Below, in pieces: positions 24,580 to 34,567 of a stretch of 64,000 nucleotides of DNA. Position 1 is the stretch's first letter; the number at the start of each line of letters is the position of its first letter. Below the pieces are notes generated by a model, which saw nothing but the letters and a program-made list of their open reading frames with translations, was not told the DNA's origin and did not search any database. Made by a program: the position numbers and the translations under genes. Source of the DNA: Xenopus tropicalis (Eukaryota > Chordata > Amphibia > Anura > Pipidae); NCBI RefSeq assembly GCF_000004195.4, contig NC_030683.2, positions 75,177,764-75,241,763 on the forward strand, written 5' to 3'.

Positions 24580-25405
24580 AAATAAACAAAATATTATAAT
24601 AAAATTAGTAAGAATGGCGATGGTTATTTCTTCTTGATTTGTCTGCATCCCCTAAAATCTAACCCATTTCTTATTTTACAATTCTAAAGGCTGATTTGAA
24701 ATACCATGAAAGCAGTTTGACACAAAGCCCTGTGGCATTGGTTTAAGAGAAAAAGCTCTAGCAGCAGCATTCAACATTTTATTGACTAAGTATCATACTG
24801 GGATTAAACAATGATGCAAAGAGATGAGGTAATCTAACCAAGGTTATTATTATTATGATCATTATTTAGGAGTCATTTCTGTAGTGCTGTTATATAAAGG
24901 GGGGGGGGAGCTACAGAGACATGCTAAAAGGTCTGATGGCCCTACACATGACCCATAGTCATCATCCTTATTTGTGATAAAACTCTATATGAACGGCTGC
25001 AATAACACAGAGCGTTCTCTTATTTCACTAAGCAGTAAGTGTCTCATTTTATATAGAGTGTTTATCCTGTCTTTATTGTCCACAATCTATAGAGAAAAAT
25101 TATGAGCCCAGAGCATTTCTTCTCTGTACATTTACATTTATGCATGAGAGCAGTTTCCATATTGTCAACCTCAGCAGAAATATTCTCCTTGCACATTAAA
25201 AGGACAGTACAATAGATCTGTGACCACAGTGGTGGTGGGGTTGTTGTACAGATGTATAGAAGGAATTGCTATGTTGAGGCCTTTGAATAGCAGATTCATT
25301 TTCTATGCATAAATGTAACTATACAAAAGATTTGTTCTGAGCACGATATGCTATATTTTCATACTTTATTCCTGATATAACATTGTGATATAAAAGGTAG
25401 AGGCA
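24580..25405. other. Non-coding stretch with a possible decayed LINE tail
   Basis: 24843-24897 (TTATTATTATTATGATCATT, then TTTCTGTAGTGCTGTTATAT) resembles a heavily decayed minus-strand L2-like tail such as 20868-21026. A run of ten G lies at 24899-24908. Nothing else is recognised. Confidence 0.35.
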
Positions 25406-25409
25406 TTAA

Positions 25410-25540
25410 GGTGACCATAAGCGGGCCGATTGTAGCTGCCGATATTGGTCCCTTGGACCGATTCGGCAGCTTATCGGCATGTGTAGGGGTAACAGTGACT
25501 GGCCTCGCCAGGCGAGCAAATCTTTACGTGTATGGCCACC
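25410..25540. mobile_element. Minimal 131-bp MITE of the GGTGGCCATACACG family
   Basis: Left end GGTGACCATAAGCGGGCC and right end CGTGTATGGCCACC are inverted copies, flanked exactly by TTAA (25406-25409 and 25541-25544). The interior keeps the CGATTGTAGCTGCCGATAT, GATTCGGCAGCTTATCGGC and GGCCTCGCCAGGCGAG modules. It is the only member in the window with an intact TTAA duplication, which fixes the target site of the family. Confidence 0.8.
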
Positions 25541-25544
25541 TTAA

Positions 25545-26013
25545 GTTGACTCCAGATAAGCCAAGCACAGTAAAAGATATGGTGGAGTCATACATACCTC
25601 ACTTCTTTTTTAAGCACTGCAGACAGTTCTTCGTGTGTAACTGATTTATATACACTTCAAAAGAAATGGATAGTTTTGTTGAAATTTATCAGCAATATAT
25701 TCTTTAGCTATGATCCAGACTGTCATTTATTCATTAGCAGCTCCATGCAGACTTTAATTAAAATAAAACAGCAGGCTTTACCATATGTTGTTAGAAATGT
25801 ACTGCATAGTGGTCGGAGAAGAGAAATAGCTATGTATGCATTAATTATCACTTGCCACAATCTCAAGCACAATGACTTTAGTTCTGAATGCCATGGTACT
25901 GCACTTTATGTTAGCTATAATGAATGGATGATGCATGCATCACATTCAAATGCAGATGCAAAGAAAGACTCAATCACATAATTGCAATGCAGCAATGTTA
26001 TAATAGGCTCCAT
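25545..26013. other. Non-coding stretch
   Basis: A plus frame at 25676-25981 (101 codons) lies here. It has no recognised domain or splice context and I regard it as chance. Confidence 0.4.
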
Positions 26014-26100
26014 ATCTAGTAGCCCATAGCAACCAATCAGCAGACAGCTTGTCTCCTGTTTGGAAGCAAATACCTGGTTGGTTGCTATGGGATACTAGAT
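26014..26100. repeat. Inverted repeat with CCCATAGCAACCAA arms
   Basis: 27-nt arms (26014-26040 and 26074-26100) are complementary at 25 of 27 positions and separated by 33 bases. The arms contain GCCCATAGCAACCAATCAG, a phrase typical of short frog MITEs. Likely a near-complete small fold-back element. Confidence 0.7.
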
Positions 26101-27004
26101 CCAGTGCATGCTTTGTGTAAGAGTGGAATATACCTTAAAAATTGTGATAATCTTGGGAAGAGGCATGTCTGTAAACAAAATGCCTTAGTGTAGAATGTAA
26201 ACTTACATTAATTTTATCATGACCCATGAAATCCTCAATTTAAAAGCATTGGTCATTTTATTTAAGCTTAAAATATTATCAATCTTGGAATTTTTTTATG
26301 TAGATATTATAAATTCCACCAGCTGATTCAAAAACATTTCAGTAAAATTTGTCTTGTGTAGCCACAAAGGTTTTAAATACTTTATTTATGTTTATATATA
26401 TATATCTCGAATATATCCTAAAGCAACAACAGTCTTTATCTTTCCTAGAGATGAGATTTCACTTTCAACACCAGGTAAATAGAGCAATCTGCTCGATATG
26501 CATAATGACATCTCAAATATTTGGAAAAGGTAATTATGTCACCTCTTACTCATATAATCTGTAGTGCAAACAGTTCCAGCTGCTCCAGTCTCGGGCACTA
26601 TACAAAGGATAATGTCATAGTGTCTAAAGCGGCACATTACTCTTCAAGCTGGTATATTCCTTTTTCATCATTTTAAAACAAACCCTTAACTGAGCTGACA
26701 TTGTGATTATATTTTAAACTATCTCACTTTTAGCTAAAGGATATGCTAGAAAGATCATTTGAATTTGCAAATGGGAAGGCGTTGGAGCCAAATGTATTTT
26801 ATTATTAAAACACAATTTTAATGCTTTCAGTGTAAATCAATGACACAATTCTGGACTGTTTATCTACAAATTCTGGCTTCGTCTAAGCTGCTGAAATAGA
26901 TTTTACAGGAAACATTTTGAGATCACAGTCTTCTGCACACTGAATGCATCATTATGGTTAGCATAGTATAGTTTAGCTACAAAAGTGTTTATGTAAAAAT
27001 ATCT
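26101..27004. other. Non-coding stretch, nothing recognised
   Basis: AT-rich, with a short (TA)n at about 26396-26404. A plus frame at 26349-26564 is judged to be chance. Confidence 0.4.
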
Positions 27005-27310
27005 TGAACAAGCTAAAAGGGTTGAGGAGACCGCCTCATACGTATGCAAATAAGTCATAACAGGATTCTGGGAACAAATTCCTTTAGGCTCTTAGAAAAG
27101 TCCCATTTACATGGGCTTGTCCCATCCTATAGACTAATGCTTACCCACTGGGTTTTCAATGCAAAAGCCAGGATAATAGCTGATCAGATTCCCAACTACA
27201 GACCGGTTTCGCCCTTCTTGGGGCTCATCAGTGTAGTGCAGGGTTTTCTGATCAGCTTAGGTAGAGCCAGGAGTGGGGATTAATGAACAAGCTAAAAGGG
27301 TTGAGGAGAC
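27005..27310 (-). mobile_element. Hammerhead-bearing retroelement (Penelope-like or retrozyme-like), non-autonomous
   Basis: A 252-bp insert (27032-27283) lies between two perfect 27-nt direct repeats (27005-27031 and 27284-27310; both contain GCTAAAAGGGTTGAGGAGAC). The direct repeats look like a target-site duplication or terminal repeats. The insert contains a complete hammerhead ribozyme on the minus strand (27179-27256), about 28 bases from its minus-strand 5' end. It encodes no protein. Among known elements, hammerheads sit in the pseudo-LTRs of Penelope-like elements (reported in amphibians) and in retrozymes. The size and lack of coding sequence suggest a non-autonomous element mobilised in trans. 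The class is inference; the duplication and ribozyme are seen. Confidence 0.7.
27179..27256 (-). ncRNA. Type I hammerhead self-cleaving ribozyme
   Basis: On the minus strand: outer stem I arm GCTGATCAGA (27256-27247), nine loop bases, inner stem I arm ACTACA (27237-27232), core CTGATGA (27231-27225), stem II GCCC (27224-27221) with loop CAAGAA and GGGC (27214-27211), core GAAA (27210-27207), CCGGT (27206-27202), cleavage base C (27201), inner stem I arm TGTAGT (27200-27195), loop TGGGAA, outer arm TCTGATCAGC (27188-27179). All stems are perfectly paired (10, 6 and 4 bp) and every invariant core base is present, with cleavage expected after C at 27201. Stem III is minimal (ACCGGT, self-complementary), as in Penelope-type hammerheads thought to work as dimers. 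Internal loops in stem I and loop II are placed for the tertiary contact of natural type I hammerheads. Function is inferred. Confidence 0.85.
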
Positions 27311-29060
27311 ATCACAATGTACATCTGATCACTTTAGCAACAGAATAGTCAAAATTTGGGCTGAGTTGAACTATCCCTAGTATATACACCTATACAAATG
27401 ATAGGAGGAAATGCCATTACACAGGTTCTATTTAATTATCTAAAGCCCCACCTTCATGAACAAAGCTTATCAAAGTGTTGTAAGAATGCCACACACAAAC
27501 AATACACATAAATATAGTGTTGAGTGCCTAGCTTTGGATGTAACTTATAACCAAATTACTATTTTCTTTTAAGTATAGGATCATACAAGCAAAATATCCA
27601 GTTTGATTAAATTAGGAGGCAGCAGTTAAAGGGGCACTCATACTAGATTTGCATAATGAGGCAAAATGCAAGCAGTTTACTCCTCTGTAACATATAATTG
27701 AAGGATTCAAAAAATCTTTACTGTAGAGTTTTAAAAACAGAAAAGATTATAACATTAGAGTGAAAAACTATGTAACAATAGACAATCAATTAGTCCACCG
27801 AACTATTCACAGTATCATATAAATATCACACTTAACTTTATAACAATAACTCTTGGGTCTTGAGAAACCTTTTCTATTACATATCTACATATATGGATGT
27901 AGTTTTCACAATTATTGGTCCCTAATGGAAGCAGAGACTCTAAATTGGTCATGCTGGGAGTTGTTGTTTGTGGCAGCTTACATGTTTAACACTAGTTTTG
28001 CTTCCTTCAAAACAATTACTTTAAAATGCATATGTAACACATCACCTTAAGTCCATCCCTGAAAGGAAATGCATGAAAAATAGAACCCACATGGCACTGT
28101 GTACAAACACATTACAGTATTGGGTAATCCATTACCAAAACAATAGGCAAGTGCTGTAGGATCATTGTTAATGAAATTCATTAGCACAAAACCTTTGTCT
28201 TTTATCCTTAGAGTGCCTTCTGCCATGATGAGCATGTGTTGTGTTCTGTTGTCTTTACAACATAAGCAGGTGCACTGTGGGTACTCTGGCTGGCCAATCC
28301 GTAGGGAAAGGCACTGAGCAGTGCAGTATCTGCAACCATGGAGAAATTTGGAAGCAGCAAATACACAATTTATTCCTTATTCCATCAACATATTTGTTTC
28401 ATTTTGGATACTTTGCATTTGCGCTTCAATTACACTTTACTTTTAACAATGTTTCTGTTATTTTGAGTTATTTTCCAATTAAACATATATGCCAGTCTTA
28501 ACTCTCAGTCAATAAAAGCTGATTTAGATCTTGTTATTTAAGATAATACTGATAATATTGATCATATTGATTATATTGATTATATTTATCAGGAACATCA
28601 GGAAAAATGGTGTTTGCCCTTCAGAGATATGGGTGCTTGACAAATTTATTTAAACGCAAATGTTTTTGAATTCAACCTGACACTTATCACAGCCCAATGG
28701 TAAAGTTGGCCCTCAGGGTTACTTACTTAATCCACTCCCTAAAATCTCTTCATGAGCATAGATGGGGGCAATTTTATTAACGGCACACTGGATGGCCATC
28801 CTGTTCAGGAAAGTCTTAACACGATGGAACATATAGGGTTTTGGTTTTCTATGTTTATTTAAGTAATTATTTACTAAACCTTTGATTGTATTGAAATCAT
28901 TATATTCCACACACCTATATGTTATATTTAGTGCTTGTCAGTGTCGATCAATAATAGTATTATTCCATGCTTAGAATACACAATATTATCTTTAATAACA
29001 GGGGAGTTCTAAGAGCCCATAACACGTGGCATTCATCATAGTCAGATCAGAAGCAATAAT
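27311..29060. other. Non-coding stretch
   Basis: AT-rich, no supported gene. A GATTATATT-type 9-bp imperfect tandem run lies at about 28548-28590. The minus frame 28047-28235 and plus frame 28241-28501 have no recognised features. Confidence 0.4.
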
Positions 29061-29204
29061 GGCAAAAAAATCCTATTGGTTTAATTAATGTTTAAATGAT
29101 TGTTTAGTAGACCTAAGGTATGAAGATCCAAATTACAGAAAGATCCTTTATCCAGAAAACTCACGGCACTGAGCATTTTGAATAACAGGTCCCATACCTG
29201 TATA
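29061..29204 (-). mobile_element. ACAGGTATGGGACC MITE, copy 3, one end only
   Basis: Keeps the ATCCTATTGGTTTAATTAAT, GAAGATCCAAATTACAGAAA, TTTATCCAGAAAACTCACGG and GGTCCCATACCTGTATA modules, ending at 29204. The left half of the element is missing. Confidence 0.7.
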
Positions 29205-30868
29205 TGAAATATATGTTCATATGCAAACTAATACATTTTGACACGTTTATACAGCAGCAACTGGACTATTTATAGTGCAATAAAAAGGTGCGCTAAGAGA
29301 TCAAAAACCTCACCTAGACAAATATTACCCAACTGTGAGTGGTGCATTAGGGTTAAGTGTTGCAGGAAAGGAATTTGGAATGAGACTATAATTGGCTCCC
29401 TATACCTTTTACCCCACAGACTATACTGAAGCAGGTGGACAAGTTGTAACTTTGCCATAATGTTTTGGTGGCCTGGTGCAAGTTTTATCAAGGCTACTTG
29501 CCCTTTAAGAGAAGAAGAAATGTTCTTTATGATCATAATATATAAATAAAATTTTAGCCCATAAGGCTTCCAAGTGTTTGTGCTCTCCTCAATCCGTCCC
29601 TTAAAAGCATTCTGTTTCACTCATGTATTGTATTAGACGCTTTAGCCTTCAGCTAAACACATGCAATTTTTCCAGAAAGAATTAGGCATTTGTCAGCATT
29701 GCGTTAATCCTCTTTTTCTCATTTTGTAATTCATGGTAAAATAGCAAATACCAAGTAAGAACATGCACCAGGTTTGGTTTCCGTAATTGCTAAGCAATAT
29801 AACCATTCCAATTATCAATGCTGAAAGAAAGTTATATGGCAGCTGTGGATTGTGATTTAACAGTTAAGATATTTCTCTGTTCTTTTTCAGACCACACACA
29901 TGGAAGTTTGGGGAAGGTGCACATCCTGCCACTTTTGGGCTAACAGTGGGCACCCGCACTTGTTAAAGGAGATTATCAACCTAAGGATTTTTTCTTTTAG
30001 TTGTGAAACATAAGATGGAGGGGCAACACACAAAAAAGTGGGGTAAAAAGTCAACATTTGTTAAACTGGTGGCAATTTTGCACTTTGTCTGTCAGTTTTA
30101 ACCATAATACAATTCAGGGCATACTTCAGCCAAATGTAGTAGAAGGGAGAAAGGACACAGAACTACAGTTCTACACAGTTTTAATGGTATTCAGGAGCTA
30201 GCTTTAGAGTAAAATCTATATTTGCCGACAATTGTTTTCAAATAGATTGAGCTACTAAGAGGGTGTAAGGTACTGAAATACATTGCACACAGTCTCTATG
30301 ACTGTATGACAAATATATGTTGCTAGACATTTGGTAATGAGGGTTTATTAGCACTTCTGAGGTGCTGGTGTTTTTGGTGGCGCTGGCTGGTTTTTTCTTT
30401 GCTAAGTCCTGTAGTGGGAATCACATCTCACTGATAAATTTGTCACTGATTGGATAGTTGAAAGTTGGGCACACTAGATCTAAACCCTTGACACCAAAGT
30501 CTTAAATCTGTGTTAGTATTGTTGCTAGTGGGTACTGGCACCAGTTACATTGCCACCCACCTATAATATTGTATTAAAAGATGTGTGCAAATACACCTTC
30601 ATATGTAATGGTTTGACAAATGATCTCTAGCTACACCCCAATAACAGTTTAGGAAATATTCATGTGGTATGAAACAGATAATAAATCAAGAGTATGTGCT
30701 CTAGTCTATTCATATATATATCCAGTGCCACCTCCTTGGTGTATATGATGGGCAAGATGGAAAAAGGGTGACAAATTAGGACAGCAACATAGAATATTAG
30801 AGGTGGAAATACAGAAGCCACGAAAACCTGAAGCCTATCTTGCTCCTCTTTCTTATCTGTGCTACACT
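29205..30868. other. Non-coding stretch
   Basis: A 116-codon minus frame (29270-29620) lies here without start context, domain or splice support. Nothing else is recognised. Confidence 0.4.
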
Positions 30869-31200
30869 AGGGGGCAGATTTATCAAAGCGTGAATTTCGG
30901 ATTGTTAAAAATACAATTGGAAAAAATTCGGAGCAACCACGATAATTTCTGATGTACGTAAATTCCACAAAAATTTGTGTCGTGGCAGTACAAAAATATT
31001 GTAGTTGCGATCCGAAAGTTACAAAATTTTTGTTTCTGACTTTGAAACTTGCATGAGTTTGAAAGCCTTCCACAGGACTCAGTGGCACTCTGCAGCTCCA
31101 ACCTGGCCAAAAGAAAGTCACGATATCAAAGCTTCAATGAATTCCGAAATGTTCGTTGTCTTTGCGACAAAGTTCTAAAATTTGAGAATTTTTCTCATTT
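30869..31200 (+). mobile_element. MITE with GGGGCAGATTTATCAAAG end, one terminus seen
   Basis: Begins AGGGGGCAGATTTATCAAAG and continues with GCGTGAATTTCGG and partly self-complementary words (TTTGTGTCGTGG, CTTTGCGACAAAG). The terminal motif is the same as in 34363-34567. No inverted right terminus is found, so the right boundary is a guess based on base composition. Minus-strand frames at 30867-31121 fall inside it. Confidence 0.5.
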
Positions 31201-33251
31201 GTACTCATTTGTACTTTAATGAATTAATGTGTTTGGGTTTAATTGTAAAAGTCATGGAAAGTTCAATGCAGGCAGATTTGCAAACTGCCCAAAACCAGCA
31301 TAGCCAATATTCAACACTGGTCTAGTCGAGTAGCAATGTTTACTAGTAGCTACATAGTTTTCCAGGAACAGCTGAATGCTGCTGAAGAAACACTCCATTA
31401 ATTCACTATAAACAATTCAAGATAAACTTTCATCCTACCCAGTGTTAAACCACATACCAACTGTGAGATAACAGTCATAAAAGTTTGGTAATAGTGTGGG
31501 AGTTCTGTTCTGTTTCTAATTAGCTATTTTTGATCATAAATATATATTAAAGTATGAGATATACTGTACATGTAACTAAAATTCAGGGAATGGAAGTGCA
31601 CTCCCTCTAAAACACACTGACTAATATGTATATACATGACATGACAAGCAATCTAGTGATAAGATTGTTATACCCCTCTTGTTAAAAAAGGATTTGAACA
31701 ACTATTTATTATAAAAATTATAATAAAACAAGTTATATTTATCTGGATTTGATACCACCTAAAACAGAAGTTTCTGAATAATGTTTATTATTCAAATTCA
31801 AGTCAAGTATTTTGGTAATAGTACAGCTACTGAAGCTATGGGTGACCCTTAATAATACCATGCATCTGTATTTCAATGAATTTATGGAAAAGTATAACCA
31901 GAGAAAATGTGGGAATTAGGTCTAATGGAAAATATTTCCCCACTTAAAATGCATTTCTTTAGACTAAAAAAGATGAATGGTTCTCCTGCTAAGGATAAAC
32001 ATTCACAAGGTTAAGTCTCTATTATCTCAGACTTGTCAGAAGTTGCCTCTTCAATATAACACATCTGCTGTTTAACACAAGATACAAAATAATTAGCCCA
32101 AGGAATGCTTGGAGGAATGCTGCATACAATAGCAGAATGATGGATTTATAATAATCTCACGTTAAAACTCAAAGAACTAGTCTGAGGAATATTGATTCCT
32201 GGATGTTAATCATGACATTCTAACCCTAATGGTTTCAATAGTTAAGACCAATGCTTAAAATTCCTCTTACTACTGTATTGTAGAGGCCAAATAGGACATT
32301 TTAAGTCTTCAATCATTCCGCATATAATAAATTGTATTTATTATGGCAATTTGTTGAGTTTGTATTACTTAGCCTTTTTTAAATTAAATGTATAATTGAT
32401 GTAAAGTTATGGAGGTTTGCTAAAGACAGATGATGTTTACAAGCTAATTTTGCAACTTATTGCTTAAATAAATAACTAAAACACATTTTAGAATTAAATA
32501 TAGGAAATTGTAGGGGAACAAACTACTTCACCATTGTTGCATTTGATTGCCAACATCAAACAAGTCCTCACTTAACAAGCATACAATGTATATTTAACAG
32601 ATTTGAGCCCACATTTTGTTTGTTTATTATTATAGTGAATGTCATTTTCTGTAGTGCTATACTAGGATTTATTAAGTACACATTCTGTTGTCAGGGGTAT
32701 AGGGTATGATAAATCAACTTCTAATCATAGCTCAATACCTAGAATCCATGAGGTTGTTCGTCCTGTAGACCAACAACTCTGTTGGTACATGGTAAGTACA
32801 CTGGCACACTTTGACAGTGATTCCCCCTCAGGAGACCTATTTGCGTCATTAGCCTTTAAGAATAATTTTAAAATGTATATATTGGCAATGGCACACAGGA
32901 TGTTTTGTCACTTTGATAAATCTGGGCTACTATGGCCATAAAATATCCCTAGTTTCTTTTCCACCATCAATAATATAAATCACCAGTGGAGAAACATATG
33001 AGCTCCTTTGGCTTTCCAAAGTAACCTGAAGTTGCCTCACAAGGAAACTTTGGACTACTTGAGAAACCTTAAGCAACACATGTTTTTCCACTGGTGATTT
33101 ACATAATGGAAAAGCATCTTTAGGAGGTTGTTCACCAATGGTATCGCAGAACTATTTTTAATGTTTTGCATGTAAATCTGATTGACCAAAGAACTGAACA
33201 GGCTCTTTACTGCAAACATTTGTAAAGTCTTGTAATTATGGTTCTGAGTCA
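31201..33251. other. Non-coding stretch
   Basis: AT-rich. TTTATTATTATAGTGAATG followed by TTTTCTGTAGTGCTATAC at 32621-32669 vaguely resembles an L2-like tail but is too decayed to call. Confidence 0.35.
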
Positions 33252-33408
33252 CATGTGTAGGGACCCATAGGGTTAAGCTCCCTATGGTGTTATCCCTTAT
33301 CTTTTCCTTATCTGTGCTGTTATAGGGCAGAGCCCTCTACACTCAGGTTACAGTTATTAGGCTACCCCCTATAGGTTTAGCCCAGGTTGACCACTCCCCT
33401 TGGCAGAC

Positions 33409-33415
33409 TATATAG
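33409..33415 (+). promoter_or_regulatory. TATA box of the solo LTR
   Basis: CTATATAG-type site in U3, placing the start of R at about 33440. Confidence 0.5.
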
Positions 33416-33926
33416 TGTCTTGCACAAGGAAGTGTCTTTCTCTCTGGCTGCTGTTGTCTCAGGCTTCACGTCATTGAGCCTGGAGGCATAAGGCCCCAGT
33501 AAAGAGAAACATCTTTATCTAAAGTCGGGGACAGGGCCCCGTGAACGAGGTAAAGCCAGAACAGTCAGTTTATATAATAGCACCCTCTAGAAGTGGTGAG
33601 AACAGTTAGTCTATTTAGTAAGGGCAGTTAATAGCCCCAACCAGGAGTTGTAAAAGGGTTTAGCCTACCCCGGCTCTGTTGTCGTTCTTTAGGGACCGGT
33701 TTTATTTGACCAGGCCAGGTACCAGTATTAGGAGCTCTCCCCTGGACCATAGTCGGCCGGAACACTCCCTACTTCATCTCAGGTATCAGCTAATCCTCTG
33801 TGCATCCTCCAAGTGGGATATTCTGTTCCTTCAGTGTCACATCTGCTATAATCCATTGTGACCAATTCCTATACTGCTGTGTCTGTGAGTATAATCCCTG
33901 CTGCACTATCAAGTTGTGCCTTGTCA

Positions 33927-33932
33927 AATAAA
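33927..33932 (+). terminator. Polyadenylation signal of the solo LTR
   Basis: AATAAA followed by a T-rich stretch with TTGTACT; it would define the end of R shortly downstream. Confidence 0.5.
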
Positions 33933-34094
33933 CTTGTACTATAGTTCATCAGCAAGAACCTTTCTGGCGTCCATTATTCTATCTGCACCACACAAGCTCT
34001 ATCTAGTTGTGGGTCAACTACACCCTCAGCTCCATTAATACCTCCCATATAGCGGAGGCCCACTCCTGTGCATTAAGGTCGCATGTAACACATG

Positions 34095-34362
34095 CTCTAT
34101 ACCTATCACTAGCCTGGGTTTTGCCATATCTAAGCCAAACAAGTGTTACACATGTTTAAATAGAAACAAAAAAAATCTGTTGTTGGCATATCAGAAAAAC
34201 ACCAAATATGTGTTGGCATTTTATTATATATCCTGATTTAATTTTGTTATTATTGTAATTATTAATGACCCAGTAAACTTATGCAATTCCTCTTATAGTC
34301 CTATTTGGTAAAAGCCTGGCACTGCTAAAATAACCAACATAAAAAATGTATGATAGACACAT
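34095..34362. other. Short non-coding stretch
   Basis: Nothing recognised. Confidence 0.4.
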
Positions 34363-34567
34363 AGGGGTAGATTTATCAAAATGTGAGTTTAGATTTCAAT
34401 ACATAAAAACTCACTTACGTTCTATTTAGTCCTATGGGATTTTTAGAAGCGCATTTATCAATGGATAAATTAAATACACTTCTAAAAATCCCATAGGAAT
34501 AAATAGAACATGGGTGAGTTTTTTATGTATTAAGCTCTAAAACTTCATTTTGATAAATCTGCCCCCT
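34363..34567. mobile_element. Fold-back MITE (GGGGTAGATTTATCAAAATG ends)
   Basis: Left end AGGGGTAGATTTATCAAAAT and right end ATTTTGATAAATCTGCCCCC are inverted copies. Further inverted blocks follow inward (AACTCAC; TATGGGATTTTTAGAAG against TTCTAAAAATCCCATA), so nearly the whole 205 bp folds on itself. Relatives are at 12900-13031 and 30869. Flanking TA dinucleotides suggest a short target duplication but do not fix the superfamily. Confidence 0.8.

Larger units (their letters stand above)
33256..34090 (+). mobile_element. Solo LTR of an LTR retroelement
   Basis: An 835-bp block begins TGTAGGGACCCATAGGG and ends GCATGTAACA, giving the TG...CA ends of a long terminal repeat, and is flanked by CATG on both sides (33252-33255 and 34091-34094). 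It has a TATA box (TATATAG, 33409-33415) and a polyadenylation signal (AATAAA, 33927-33932) in the right order and distance for U3-R-U5. Base composition is more even than the AT-rich flanks. No second LTR, primer-binding site or gag/pol sequence occurs nearby, so it is a solo LTR left by recombination. Gypsy-type or endogenous retrovirus cannot be told apart. The frame at 33679-33861 is not a gene. Confidence 0.75.

Noticed and set aside
25676..25981. 101-codon plus-strand frame
   Set aside because: No domain, signal peptide or splice support, and typical AT-rich background.
29270..29620. 116-codon minus-strand frame
   Set aside because: Composition and sequence show no family resemblance and there is no promoter or splice context.
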